Position numbers and translations under genes: made by a program. A stretch of 64,000 nt of DNA from Thalassotalea euphylliae (lineage in GTDB: Bacteria > Pseudomonadota > Gammaproteobacteria > Enterobacterales > Alteromonadaceae). Under the pieces are notes generated by a model. The model was given only the letters and a program-made list of their open reading frames with translations. It was not told the origin of the DNA and made no database searches. Numbering within the stretch: position 1 is the stretch's first letter; each line of letters begins with the position of its first letter. Shown piece by piece: positions 36,067-45,800 of this stretch. The stretch lies in the NCBI RefSeq assembly GCF_003390375.1, contig NZ_QUOT01000001.1, positions 2,170,001-2,234,000 on the forward strand, given 5' to 3'.

Positions 36067-37083
36067 CTAATCCAATATCTCGCCTAACTTAATATGCACA
36101 GCCCCGCTTTCAACTATAGTTAGCTCGGTGTCTTCCGTTGCTCGGATAAGCAAGCGACAATCAATTGCTGTTGAAGGAATTAATAGCATTTCTGTTATGG
36201 AAACATTTTCGACATGGTTTTTACAGCGAAGTTGGGCTTCCACATTATCACTAACTGTTTCTAGTTGAACTTCTCGCCTGGTGATAGCGTGATAAGCAGG
36301 AGACTCTTCACTGATAGAATAGCGCTTGGTTATTTCCTTGTGCTGCTCGATACTCTGCTGCACGCTATCATAATAAGACTGGTAAACCTGAGCAGATATC
36401 TCAATTCCTGATAAGGTTTTAAAGGAGTTAGCGACTTCCAGTGCAAGCCGATGATCTTGCTTGTAAAGTGCATAATCGAATAAGTTTTTTGTTGCCGTGT
36501 AAGCCGAGTGATTATCTAAGAAGTCTTTTAGCATCCAAGCATCAAACACGTGCTCGCCATAGCGAGGCCAATCCTTTGCCTGTGCATAAACAAAACTACT
36601 AATAAATGCGTAAAATGCTTGTTCAGTTAAGTTCTTCGTAGCTTGCTTTACGTTGTTCAACTCATGTTCTGCCTTAACGGCATTGTCTTTGACTAATGAC
36701 TTAGTTTTCTCATATGACTGAGCAAAGCGAGGTGATATTCCATCGTTAGAGCCACTACTTAGCGCTTTGTCATAACGCCATAGTAGTCTTTGCTCACTAT
36801 TGATAGGCTTATCATAAATTCTCGCTGGCTGGTAAGTTAGGTTTTTAAGCCATTGCTTTGCCACCCCCGAAATATCTCTAAAGTCACTTTTGTTCAAAAC
36901 GACTATGTCAGTTGCTTTGCCTTCTTTATTGATAACAAAACTTATGTAAGCATACGATTCTACTCGAGACGCAAAGCTATCTTCACGATACTTTTTATTG
37001 GCATTCTCCAATAACTTGGCAGGGATAAAGACTTGCGAGGAGCAAGTAAAAGAAAAGAACAATAAACAAAGAACATAGCGCAT
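36067..37083 (-). CDS. exported protein with a TonB C-terminal-like domain
   Basis: A 338-residue protein with a signal peptide (about 1-16, MRYVLCLLFFSFTCSSQ). Residues about 20-100 resemble the TonB C-terminal domain (AYISFVINKEGKATDIVVL, WLKNLTYQPARI), here at the N-terminal end and without the Pro-rich linker or an inner-membrane anchor of true TonB. The rest is helical, possibly repeat-like, and ends with a beta region. Energy coupling is therefore unlikely; a periplasmic scaffold is more plausible. The neighbours give no operon clue. Confidence 0.6.
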   Translation of the reverse strand: MRYVLCLLFFSFTCSSQVFIPAKLLENANKKYREDSFASRVESYAYISFVINKEGKATDIVVLNKSDFRDISGVAKQWLKNLTYQPARIYDKPINSEQRLLWRYDKALSSGSNDGISPRFAQSYEKTKSLVKDNAVKAEHELNNVKQATKNLTEQAFYAFISSFVYAQAKDWPRYGEHVFDAWMLKDFLDNHSAYTATKNLFDYALYKQDHRLALEVANSFKTLSGIEISAQVYQSYYDSVQQSIEQHKEITKRYSISEESPAYHAITRREVQLETVSDNVEAQLRCKNHVENVSITEMLLIPSTAIDCRLLIRATEDTELTIVESGAVHIKLGEILD

Positions 37084-37284
37084 TAATCATCATCCATGAG
37101 TAAAAGGTGCGACAAGCAAAACAATAGCCTACTTTACAGGTATCCTAACACCAGATAAAAAACTGGTTAAAATCAGTTTTTATTCTTCAAGCCTAGGCAA
37201 TTGAACCAATATTGGCATTATTCCAACACTAGAACCTTGGTGTTTCTATGATTACGCTCTAATAATTGGCGTACACCTTTACAA
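37084..37284. other. intergenic region upstream of the TonB-domain gene
   Basis: AT-rich sequence with no recognisable gene. It probably holds the promoter of the minus-strand TonB-domain gene. The tuf repeat array begins at its right end. Confidence 0.4.
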
Positions 37285-37813
37285 CCCCAAACGCAAAAGA
37301 CTGCTCTTACGAGCTTTTCCGTTTTGTATTCTAGAGTCTAACGATATTAGTTGATGCATGTCTTAGATATAGCGATACAACACCAGCACCTAGCATCAGC
37401 GTATTCTTTCAGCCGCTTTAAATAGCACCACAGCTTTACTTTATCCTAAACGCAAAAAAGGCCGCTTGCGCGACCTTTCTCAACGTGTATTCTAGCATCT
37501 ATCGATATTGGTTGATGCATGTCTCAGGTGCAGCGATACAACGCCAGCACCTAAATTGTCTGCTTTGGGTTCACCAAAAAATTTGCTAAACCCCAAACGC
37601 AAAAAAGGCCGCTTTCTCGACCTTCTCAACGTGTATTCTAGCATCTATCGATATTGGTTGATGCATGTCTCAGGTGCAGCGATACAACGCCAGCACCTAG
37701 CATCAGCGTATTATTTCAGCCGCTTTCAATAGCACCACAATTTACTAAACCCCAAACGCAAAAAAGGCCGCTTGCGCGACCTTTCTCAACGTGTATTCTA
37801 GAATCTATCGATA
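37285..37813 (-). repeat. tandem array of degenerate tuf 3'-end copies downstream of tufA
   Basis: Four units start at CCCCAAACGC or a variant near 37285, 37444, 37591 and 37750, spaced 159, 147 and 159 bases. The last unit is the genuine end of tufA. Each of the other three contains a decayed terminator, the post-stop sequence around ATCGATAG and a copy of the last tuf codons (GGTGCTGGYGTTGTATC in the coding sense), plus about 50 bases of linker. Units at 37285 and 37591 share a long linker (GCATCAGCGTATT); the one at 37444 has a shorter linker. On the minus strand these lie after tufA, so readthrough would transcribe them. Confidence 0.9.
37760..37783 (-). terminator. tufA terminator
   Basis: On the minus strand AAGGTCGC-GCAA-GCGGCCTT is followed by TTTT. 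It has one G-T pair and a GNRA-type GCAA tetraloop. Related, more decayed hairpins recur in each upstream repeat unit. Confidence 0.85.
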
Positions 37814-38998
37814 TTAGTCGATGATTTTAGATACAACACCAGCACCTACTGTGCGGCCACCTTCACGGATAGCGAAGCGTAAACCTTCGTCCATCGCGAT
37901 TGGGTTGATTAGCTCAACAACAAACTTCAAGTTGTCGCCAGGCATTACCATTTCTACACCTTCTGGAAGCTCTACAGCACCAGTGATGTCAGTTGTACGG
38001 AAGTAGAACTGTGGACGGTAGCCTTTGAAGAATGGCGTGTGACGGCCACCTTCGTCTTTAGTTAATACGTAAACTTCAGACTCGAACTTAGTGTGTGGAG
38101 TGATTGAACCAGGCTTAGCTAGTACCTGACCACGTTGTACTTCATCACGCTTAGTACCACGAAGAAGAACACCACAGTTCTCACCCGCACGACCTTCGTC
38201 TAGAAGCTTACGGAACATTTCAACACCAGTACAAGTAGTCGTCGTAGTTTCTTTGATACCTACGATTTCTACGTCGTCACCTACTGTGATGATACCACGC
38301 TCAACACGACCTGTTACTACAGTACCACGACCTTGGATTGAGAATACGTCTTCGATTGGTAAGATGAAGTCACCGTCGATTGCACGCTCTGGCTCTGGAA
38401 TGTAAGTGTCTAACTGGTTAGCAAGCTCAAGGATTTTCTCTTCCCATTGTGCTTCACCGTTAAGTGCGCCTAATGCAGAACCTTGGATTACTGGTAAGTC
38501 GTCACCTGGGAAGTCGTATTCTGAAAGAAGTTCACGAACTTCCATCTCTACAAGCTCAAGTAGCTCTTCGTCGTCTACCATGTCACACTTGTTTAAGAAT
38601 ACGATGATGTAAGGTACACCTACTTGGCGAGAAAGAAGGATGTGCTCACGTGTTTGTGGCATAGGACCGTCAGTAGCAGCACATACTAAGATTGCACCGT
38701 CCATTTGAGCAGCACCAGTGATCATGTTTTTAACATAATCGGCGTGACCTGGACAGTCTACGTGTGCGTAGTGACGTGTTTCTGTGTCGTACTCGATGTG
38801 AGAAGTATTGATTGTAATACCACGCTCACGCTCTTCTGGAGCGTTATCGATTTGAGCGAAATCACGAACTTCACCACCGTGAGTTTTTGTTAATACTGCA
38901 GAGATAGCAGCTGTTAAAGTAGTTTTACCGTGGTCAACGTGGCCGATAGTACCAACGTTTACGTGCGGTTTCGAACGTTCAAATTTTTCTTTAGCCAT
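37814..38998 (-). CDS. tufA: elongation factor Tu (copy A)
   Basis: A 394-residue GTPase that delivers aminoacyl-tRNA to the ribosome. G1 is GHVDHGKT (19-26), the switch I segment DNAPEERERGITI includes Pro54, G3 is DCPGH (81-85) and G4 NKCD (136-139). Domains II and III are complete. It differs from the tufB product at nine residues, mostly between 135 and 195. It starts with ATG, while tufB starts with GTG. It has its own near-consensus promoter at 39080-39108 in addition to readthrough from fusA. Confidence 0.98.
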   Translation of the reverse strand: MAKEKFERSKPHVNVGTIGHVDHGKTTLTAAISAVLTKTHGGEVRDFAQIDNAPEERERGITINTSHIEYDTETRHYAHVDCPGHADYVKNMITGAAQMDGAILVCAATDGPMPQTREHILLSRQVGVPYIIVFLNKCDMVDDEELLELVEMEVRELLSEYDFPGDDLPVIQGSALGALNGEAQWEEKILELANQLDTYIPEPERAIDGDFILPIEDVFSIQGRGTVVTGRVERGIITVGDDVEIVGIKETTTTTCTGVEMFRKLLDEGRAGENCGVLLRGTKRDEVQRGQVLAKPGSITPHTKFESEVYVLTKDEGGRHTPFFKGYRPQFYFRTTDITGAVELPEGVEMVMPGDNLKFVVELINPIAMDEGLRFAIREGGRTVGAGVVSKIID

Positions 38999-39069
38999 TT
39001 TACATGTACCTTAAAGATTACCAATTAAATTTAATTTTTAGCACTTAGCGACTGTTGACCACTGAGCAG

Positions 39070-39126
39070 CAAGGCACTGATTGTAGAGAATGCGAATTCT
39101 CTTGTCAAAGCAATGCCAGTGCCTTG
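39070..39126. repeat. nested inverted repeats around the tufA promoter
   Basis: CAAGGCACTG (39070-39079) and CAGTGCCTTG (39117-39126) form 10-bp perfect arms. Inside them AGAGAAT (39085-39091) and ATTCTCT (39096-39102) form a 7-bp pair that fills the promoter spacer. This could be an operator or an RNA hairpin in fusA readthrough transcripts. Confidence 0.7.
39080..39108 (-). promoter_or_regulatory. tufA promoter
   Basis: A perfect TTGACA (-35, 39103-39108) and TACAAT (-10, 39080-39085) are 17 bases apart. The spacer is itself palindromic. This would allow tufA to be transcribed independently of the str operon. Confidence 0.75.
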
Positions 39127-39169
39127 TGCACCACCACTAAAGTGCGAGAAAGTTCACCTTTAAAAAAGG

Positions 39170-41266
39170 CTAGCCCCCTCGGGATTCAATAACTGAGTCA
39201 GCTACTGCTTTTGGAGCCTCTGCATACTTAGAAAACTCCATAGAATAAGAGGCGCGACCTTGAGTTGCACTACGTAAATCAGTTGCGTAGCCAAACATCT
39301 CTGCCAATGGCACAAGCGCGTTAACGAGCTTCATACCAGCAGGGCCTTCGTCCATCCCATCGATCATGCCGCGACGACGGTTTAAATCGCCTACCACATC
39401 ACCCATGTTCTCTTCTGGCGTTGTCACTTCTACTTTCATCATTGGCTCTAACAGTGCAGGATTGGCTTCCATTGCACCTTTCTTAAAGCCCATAGACGCA
39501 GCGATTTTAAACGCCATTTCGTTAGAGTCAACGTCGTGGAATGAACCATCGTATAACGTGACTTTAACACCAAGCAGCGGGTAGCCGGCTAATACGCCAG
39601 ATTCCATCTGCTCTTTACAACCTTTTTCAACTGCTGGGATGTATTCTTTTGGAACCACACCACCAACAATCTCATTAACGAATTCGAAACCATCGCCTTC
39701 GATTGGTTCCATTTTCAACCAAACATGACCGAATTGACCACGGCCACCTGATTGGCGAACAAATTTGCCTTCAGCTTCAACCGTTGAACGAATGCTTTCA
39801 CGGTAGGCAACTTGTGGCTTACCAACGTTACAATCAACTTTGAATTCACGCATCATGCGGTCGACAATGATATCTAAGTGTAGCTCACCCATACCAGAAA
39901 TGATGGTTTGGCCTGACTCTTCATCTGTCTCTACGCGGAATGATGGATCTTCTGCCGCTAGCTTGCCTAACGCGATACCCATTTTCTCTTGGTCAGCCTT
40001 CGTTTTTGGCTCTACAGCAACAGAGATCACTGGCTCTGGGAATTCCATACGCTCTAACGTGATAATGTTGTTATTATCACAAAGTGTGTCACCAGTAGTG
40101 ACATCTTTTAAGCCAATTGCTGCTGCGATATCGCCAGCGCGAACTTCTTTAATTTCTTGACGGTCATTTGAGTGCATTTGCACGATACGACCAAAGCGCT
40201 CTTTCTTACCTTTCACTGGGTTGTAAACACTGTCGCCAGTTTGAACAACACCAGAGTAGGTACGGAAGAAAGTTAATGTGCCCACAAATGGATCTGTGGC
40301 GATTTTAAATGCAAGCGCAGCAAATGGCGCATTGTCATCAGCTTCACGAACACCTTCAGACTCGTCTTCGTTGATACCTTTGATCGCTTCAACTTCGGTT
40401 GGTGCTGGTAAGTACTCAATTACGGCGTCAAGTACCGCTTGCACACCTTTGTTCTTAAACGCTGAGCCACAAGCACATAAGACGATTTCGTTAGCAAGTG
40501 TACGTTGGCGAAGACCAGCTTTAATTTCTTCCTCTGACAGATCACCTTCTTCTAGGTATTTCTCCATCAAGTCATCATTAGCTTCAGCCGCTTCTGAAAC
40601 TAGGTTCTCACGCCATTCTTCGGCAAGTTCAACCATATCTGCTGGAATATCTTCATAAGTGAAGGTCATGCCTTGATCGGCTTCATTCCAGTTAATGGCT
40701 TTCATTTTCGCTAGGTCAACAACGCCAGTAAAATCTTCTTCACTGCCAATGGCAAGCTGCATAGGCACGGCATTGGCACCTAAGCGGTTTTTAATTTGAT
40801 CAACAACATTTAGGAAGTTTGCGCCCATACGGTCCATCTTGTTGACGAATACCATACGTGGCACAGAGTATTTTTCCATTTGGCGCCAAACCGTCTCGGT
40901 TTGTGGTTGTACACCTGAAGACGCACATAGTACTAGTACTGCACCATCAAGCACACGTAATGAACGCTCTACTTCGATAGTGAAATCAACGTGACCCGGA
41001 GTATCAATGATGTTTACGCGGTGATCTTCAAATTGCGCATCCATACCTTTCCAGAAACAAGTGGTTGCAGCTGAGGTAATAGTAATACCACGCTCTTGCT
41101 CTTGTTCCATCCAGTCCATGGTTGCGGCACCATCGTGCACTTCACCGATTTTGTGAGATAGACCCGTGTAGAAAAGTACACGTTCTGTTGTTGTTGTTTT
41201 ACCTGCGTCAACGTGAGCACAAATACCGATGTTACGGTAACGCTCAATAGGTGTTGTACGAGCCAC
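39170..41266 (-). CDS. fusA: elongation factor G
   Basis: A 698-residue GTPase that drives translocation and, with RRF, ribosome recycling. G1 is AHVDAGKTTTTERV (about 17-30), G3 DTPGHVDF and G4 NKMDRMG. Domain IV has VGGVVPKEYIPAVEKGC. It lies third in the str operon after rpsL and rpsG. A second, divergent EF-G (fusA2) is 4 kb away on the other strand. Confidence 0.98.
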   Translation of the reverse strand: MARTTPIERYRNIGICAHVDAGKTTTTERVLFYTGLSHKIGEVHDGAATMDWMEQEQERGITITSAATTCFWKGMDAQFEDHRVNIIDTPGHVDFTIEVERSLRVLDGAVLVLCASSGVQPQTETVWRQMEKYSVPRMVFVNKMDRMGANFLNVVDQIKNRLGANAVPMQLAIGSEEDFTGVVDLAKMKAINWNEADQGMTFTYEDIPADMVELAEEWRENLVSEAAEANDDLMEKYLEEGDLSEEEIKAGLRQRTLANEIVLCACGSAFKNKGVQAVLDAVIEYLPAPTEVEAIKGINEDESEGVREADDNAPFAALAFKIATDPFVGTLTFFRTYSGVVQTGDSVYNPVKGKKERFGRIVQMHSNDRQEIKEVRAGDIAAAIGLKDVTTGDTLCDNNNIITLERMEFPEPVISVAVEPKTKADQEKMGIALGKLAAEDPSFRVETDEESGQTIISGMGELHLDIIVDRMMREFKVDCNVGKPQVAYRESIRSTVEAEGKFVRQSGGRGQFGHVWLKMEPIEGDGFEFVNEIVGGVVPKEYIPAVEKGCKEQMESGVLAGYPLLGVKVTLYDGSFHDVDSNEMAFKIAASMGFKKGAMEANPALLEPMMKVEVTTPEENMGDVVGDLNRRRGMIDGMDEGPAGMKLVNALVPLAEMFGYATDLRSATQGRASYSMEFSKYAEAPKAVADSVIESRGG

Positions 41267-41423
41267 TTATGTATCCTCTGTGCTAGGGCAACATTTAAAC
41301 GATTAATGATCATCGCTAATGTGTTGCCTTAAACTAACTTTAAAAAGTACTCAATGCAGATAAACACTTTTGAAAATTAGTCGCCGGTAAAGACGTCAAT
41401 AACTCCCTATGGGAAGTATAGAA

Positions 41424-41455
41424 AAGCGTAGTGACAATAAGATGTCACTACGCTT
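41424..41455 (-). other. strong hairpin in the rpsG-fusA gap
   Basis: AAGCGTAGTGACA and TGTCACTACGCTT form a perfect 13-bp stem with a 6-base loop, 9 bases after the rpsG stop. No T run follows, so it is more likely an RNA processing or stability element than a terminator. Confidence 0.7.
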
Positions 41456-41464
41456 GCCTTTATA

Positions 41465-41938
41465 TTACCAACGGTAATGTGCGAACGCTTTGTTCGCTTC
41501 GGCCATACGGTGAACGTCTTCACGTTTCTTAACCGCTGAACCTTTGTTCTCAGCTGCATCTAACATTTCGTTAGCTAGACGCTGAGCCATTGATTTTTCA
41601 CCACGTTTACGAGCTGCTTCAACTAACCAACGCATGGCTAGCGCGTTACGACGTACTGGACGAACTTCAACTGGAACTTGGTAAGTAGAACCACCAACAC
41701 GACGAGACTTAACTTCAACCGCTGGGCGGATGTTTTCTAGCGCTTCTTCGAAAAGGTCTAGATGTTCTTTCTCGTTGTTTTTTTCCGCTAAGATGTCTAG
41801 TGCACCATAAACGATTTTTTCTGCAACAGCTTTTTTACCATCAACCATAAGGATGTTGATGAATTTTGCTAATAGTTCATTACCGAACTTAGGATCTGGC
41901 AATATTTTACGTTGCCCTACGACGCGTCTTCTTGGCAT
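41465..41938 (-). CDS. rpsG: 30S ribosomal protein S7
   Basis: A 157-residue primary 16S rRNA-binding protein that nucleates the head and, in E. coli, represses the str operon. MPRRRVVGQRKILPDPKFG and GSTYQVPVEVRPVRR are typical. The gap to rpsL is 76 bases, about where the E. coli S7 binding site lies. Confidence 0.98.
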   Translation of the reverse strand: MPRRRVVGQRKILPDPKFGNELLAKFINILMVDGKKAVAEKIVYGALDILAEKNNEKEHLDLFEEALENIRPAVEVKSRRVGGSTYQVPVEVRPVRRNALAMRWLVEAARKRGEKSMAQRLANEMLDAAENKGSAVKKREDVHRMAEANKAFAHYRW

Positions 41939-42014
41939 CTTGAATTCTCCGTTTAATTCAGGGATTTCCCAAAATTGTTAAATGTTAAAATTTGGCCTTA
42001 CTTCACGGAAACCG

Positions 42015-42389
42015 TTAAGATTTAGGGCGCTTAGCACCGTACTTAGAACGGCCTTGTCTACGATCGTTAACGCCTGAACAGTCAAGTGCGCCACGAACAG
42101 TGTGATAACGTACACCAGGTAAGTCTTTAACACGACCACCACGGATTAAGATTACGCTATGCTCTTGTAAGTTGTGACCTTCACCACCGATGTATGAAGT
42201 AACTTCAAAGCCGTTTGTTAAACGAACACGAGCTACTTTACGTAGTGCTGAGTTAGGTTTTTTAGGTGTAGTAGTATATACACGAGTACATACACCACGA
42301 CGCTGTGGACAAGCTTGTAACGCAGGTACGTTACTTTTTTGTACTTGTCTGACACGTGGTTTACGTACCAATTGGTTAATAGTTGCCAT
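42015..42389 (-). CDS. rpsL: 30S ribosomal protein S12
   Basis: A 124-residue decoding-centre protein. The PKKPNSALRKVARVRLTNG loop contains the wild-type Lys whose mutation gives streptomycin resistance in E. coli. RGGRVKDLPGVRYH contains the Asp that RimO methylthiolates, a step linked to YcaO, whose fused form is encoded at 19059-21242. It is the first gene of the str operon. Confidence 0.98.
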   Translation of the reverse strand: MATINQLVRKPRVRQVQKSNVPALQACPQRRGVCTRVYTTTPKKPNSALRKVARVRLTNGFEVTSYIGGEGHNLQEHSVILIRGGRVKDLPGVRYHTVRGALDCSGVNDRRQGRSKYGAKRPKS

Positions 42390-42518
42390 TATAGCTCCTG
42401 ATTAAGTTGAAACATGTGCGAACATCAGTAGTACCTACCAACTTCACACCCTCTTAAACGTGTAAAAATCAAACCTTTTAAAAACTACGCAACTAGGCAC
42501 AGATTAAAAGGTCGCAGA

Positions 42519-42547
42519 ATTCTAATGGTCAAGCTTTGAACTGTCAA
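42519..42547 (-). promoter_or_regulatory. str-operon promoter
   Basis: A perfect TTGACA (-35) and TAGAAT (-10) are 17 bases apart, about 130 bases before rpsL. TSS is expected near 42512. Confidence 0.8.
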
Positions 42548-42750
42548 GCAAAAAGCGATTAAGGATCCTTTTTGGTGATAATTAAGGATCTTTGGGGAAA
42601 TGAATGGTGAATAAAGGGTGATAGGCAGTGCTTGAATTAGTTACGACTTAGCAACATCAGGCATCTTTTCATAAGCACGAGAAAGCGCATTTGAAATACT
42701 TGTAATACTTAAATAACCAAGCTTTGGTGTAAAAGAGATATTCACATATA
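42548..42750. other. gap between str promoter and rpoC terminator
   Basis: About 200 bases with no assigned gene. A minus-strand frame of 34 codons (42641-42745, GTG start) is present with no Shine-Dalgarno and no recognised family. It may be a chance frame or a relic. Confidence 0.4.
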
Positions 42751-42780
42751 AAAAAAGGCCGCTCAGTTGAGCGGCCTTTT
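42751..42780 (-). terminator. rpoBC terminator
   Basis: The stem GGCCGCTCA/TGAGCGGCC with a 2-base centre is followed on the minus strand by TTTTTTT. It lies 24 bases after the rpoC stop. Confidence 0.95.
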
Positions 42781-42803
42781 CAATCATCATTCAGTGCTAT
42801 GGT

Positions 42804-45800
42804 TTATAACACTGGATCGTTTTGATCGTTTGACTCTGCGTCTAAGTCAGCGTTTAGTGCGTCACTTAGTGCTTGTGCTGCTTCGTCAGCTGATACTGTT
42901 ACTTCTTCTTCCATCGCCGCGTTACGCTTGCGCATACGGTCTTGGTGGTAAGCGTAACCTGTACCTGCTGGGATTAAGCGACCAACGATAACGTTCTCTT
43001 TCAGACCACGTAAACCGTCTTTCTTACCTGCTACAGCAGCTTCAGTAAGAACACGCGTTGTCTCTTGGAACGATGCCGCTGAGATAAATGATTCAGTTGC
43101 AAGTGATGCTTTAGTAATACCCATCATTTGCATCTCGTATTCAGCTGGTTGCTTGCCTGCGGCTTCAAGTTCACGGTTTGCGATGTTCACGCGTGCCACT
43201 TCAACTTGTTCACCTTTCAGGAATTCTGAATCACCACCATCAACGATTTCACACTTACGGATCATCTGACGAACGATAACTTCGATGTGCTTATCATTGA
43301 TTTTTACACCTTGTAGACGGTAAACGTCTTGAACTTCGTTCACGATGTAGTTAGCAACATCTGCTACGCCACGTAGACGCAAGATATCATGTGGCGACTC
43401 TGGACCATCGGCAATAACTTCACCTTTCTGTACAGATTCACCTTCGAACACGTTAAGTTGACGCCACTTAGGAATCATCTCTTCGTATACTGTACCGTCA
43501 GGTTGCGTGATCAATAGACGACGCTTACCTTTCGTTTCTTTACCGAATCCAATAATACCAGTCTTCTCAGCAAGAATTGCAGGCTCTTTCGGCTTACGCG
43601 CTTCGAATAAGTCAGCAACACGCGGTAGACCACCGGTAATATCACGAGTCTTAGAAGACTCTTGTGGAATACGTGCTAATGCGTCACCGATACCAACTTC
43701 TGCACCATCTTCTAGGTTAACGATTGCGTTACCTGGTAAGAAGTATTGCGCTGGAATATCAGTACCTGCGATCATCACATCGTTACCTGCCGCATCAACT
43801 AGCTTAACCATTGGGCGCATTTCTTTACCCGCAGAGCTACGTTGGTTTGGATCAGTAACAACAGTGCTAGATAGACCCGTTAACTCATCCGTTTGACGCG
43901 TCATTGTTAAACCTTCGATTAGGTCAACAAATTTGATCTTACCTGCTACCTCAGTGATGATTGGATGCGTATGTGGATCCCAGTTTGCTACTGTTTCACC
44001 TGCTTCAATCGCTTCACCGTCTTTCTTCGCTAGTACAGCACCGTAAGGCACTTTGTAACGCTCTTTCTCACGACCTAACTCGTCAATAACTGTCAACTCA
44101 GAAGAACGTGAAGTAATAACTACGTGACCTTCAGAGTTACTAACGAACTTAGCGTTTTGCAGTTTAAGCGTGCCTGTGTTCTTCACTTGTACTGAGTTTT
44201 CTGCAGACGCTCGTGATGCCGCACCACCGATGTGGAACGTACGCATGGTTAGCTGTGTACCTGGCTCACCGATTGACTGCGCTGCAACAACACCAACCGC
44301 TTCACCTTGGTTGATCATATGACCACGTGCTAGGTCACGACCGTAACAGTGGGCACAGATACCAAAGTCTGTCGAACAAGTAATAATTGAACGTACTTTT
44401 ACTTGGTCAACTGAGTGCTCTTCCAACACATCACATAATTTTTCATCAATTAGTGTGTTACGCGGTAGTAATACGTCTTCAGTACCTGGAATTAGTACAT
44501 CTTCACAAACTACACGACCTAGTACACGCTCACGTAATGGTTCAACAACGTCACCACCTTCGATTAGTGGTGTCATGGTTAGACCGTCGTGTGTGCCACA
44601 ATCATGCTCTGTTACAACTAAATCTTGTGCAACATCTACTAGACGACGTGTTAAGTAACCTGAGTTCGCTGTCTTAAGTGCGGTATCCGCTAGACCTTTA
44701 CGAGCACCGTGAGTTGAGATGAAGTACTGAAGTACGTTTAGACCTTCACGGAAGTTCGCAGTAATTGGCGTTTCGATGATTGAACCATCTGGTTTTGCCA
44801 TTAGACCACGCATACCCGCTAGCTGACGGATCTGAGCGGCACTACCACGAGCGCCCGAGTCAGCCATCATGAAGATAGAGTTGAATGAGTCTTGCTCTTC
44901 CATCTCACCGTCACGGTTTTCAACGCTTTCTTTCGATAAGTTGTCCATCATTGCTTTCGAAACTTTTTCGTTAGCTGATGACCAGATATCGATTACTTTG
45001 TTGTACTTCTCACCCGCAGTTACAAGACCTTGGTCGAACTGCTCTTGGATTTCAGCAACTTCTTCTTCCGCACCGTCGATGATAGTGTACTTCTCATCTG
45101 GGATAACCATGTCGTCGATACCAACAGACGCACCCGCGATCATCGCGTAGTGGAAACCTGTGTACATGATGTGGTCAGCAAAGATAACTGTCTCTTTCAG
45201 ACCTAGGTTACGGTATGCATGGTTAATTAAGCGTGAAATTGGCTTTTTACCTAAAGGCTGGTCGATTAGCTCGAACGGTAAACCTTCAGGACAGATTTGC
45301 CATAAAATAGTACGACCAACAGTGGTGTCTTTTAACGTAGTTTGTGCAACTAACTCACCCGCTTCGTTGCGAACGTGTTCAGTGATACGCACTTTAACGC
45401 GAGCGTGAAGCTCAGCAACACCTGTACGGTACGCTTTTTCTGCTTCAGCAGCTGAAGCGAAAACCATACCTTCACCTAAACCGTTAACACGATCACGCGT
45501 TAGGTAGTAAAGACCTAATACAACGTCCTGTGAAGGAACGATGATTGGGTCACCATTCGCTGGTGATAATACGTTGTTCGTAGACATCATTAACGCACGC
45601 GCTTCTAATTGCGCTTCTAACGTTAACGGTACGTGAACCGCCATTTGGTCACCATCGAAGTCAGCGTTATACGCCGCACAAACTAATGGGTGTAAATGGA
45701 TCGCCTTACCTTCGATAAGTACCGGCTCGAATGCTTGGATACCCAATCTGTGAAGTGTTGGCGCACGGTTAAGCATTACTGGATGTTCACGAATAACTTC

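Noticed and set aside
37508..37732. Plus-strand frame running through the tuf repeat array
   Set aside because: It follows repeat periodicity, has no Shine-Dalgarno and is not kept in frame in the other units. The Tpr-like protein of the E. coli tyrT repeat was considered but not supported.
37285..37813. CRISPR array reading of the tuf repeats
   Set aside because: Units are 145-159 bases, degenerate, and match the end of tuf; there are no short identical repeats with unique spacers and no cas genes.
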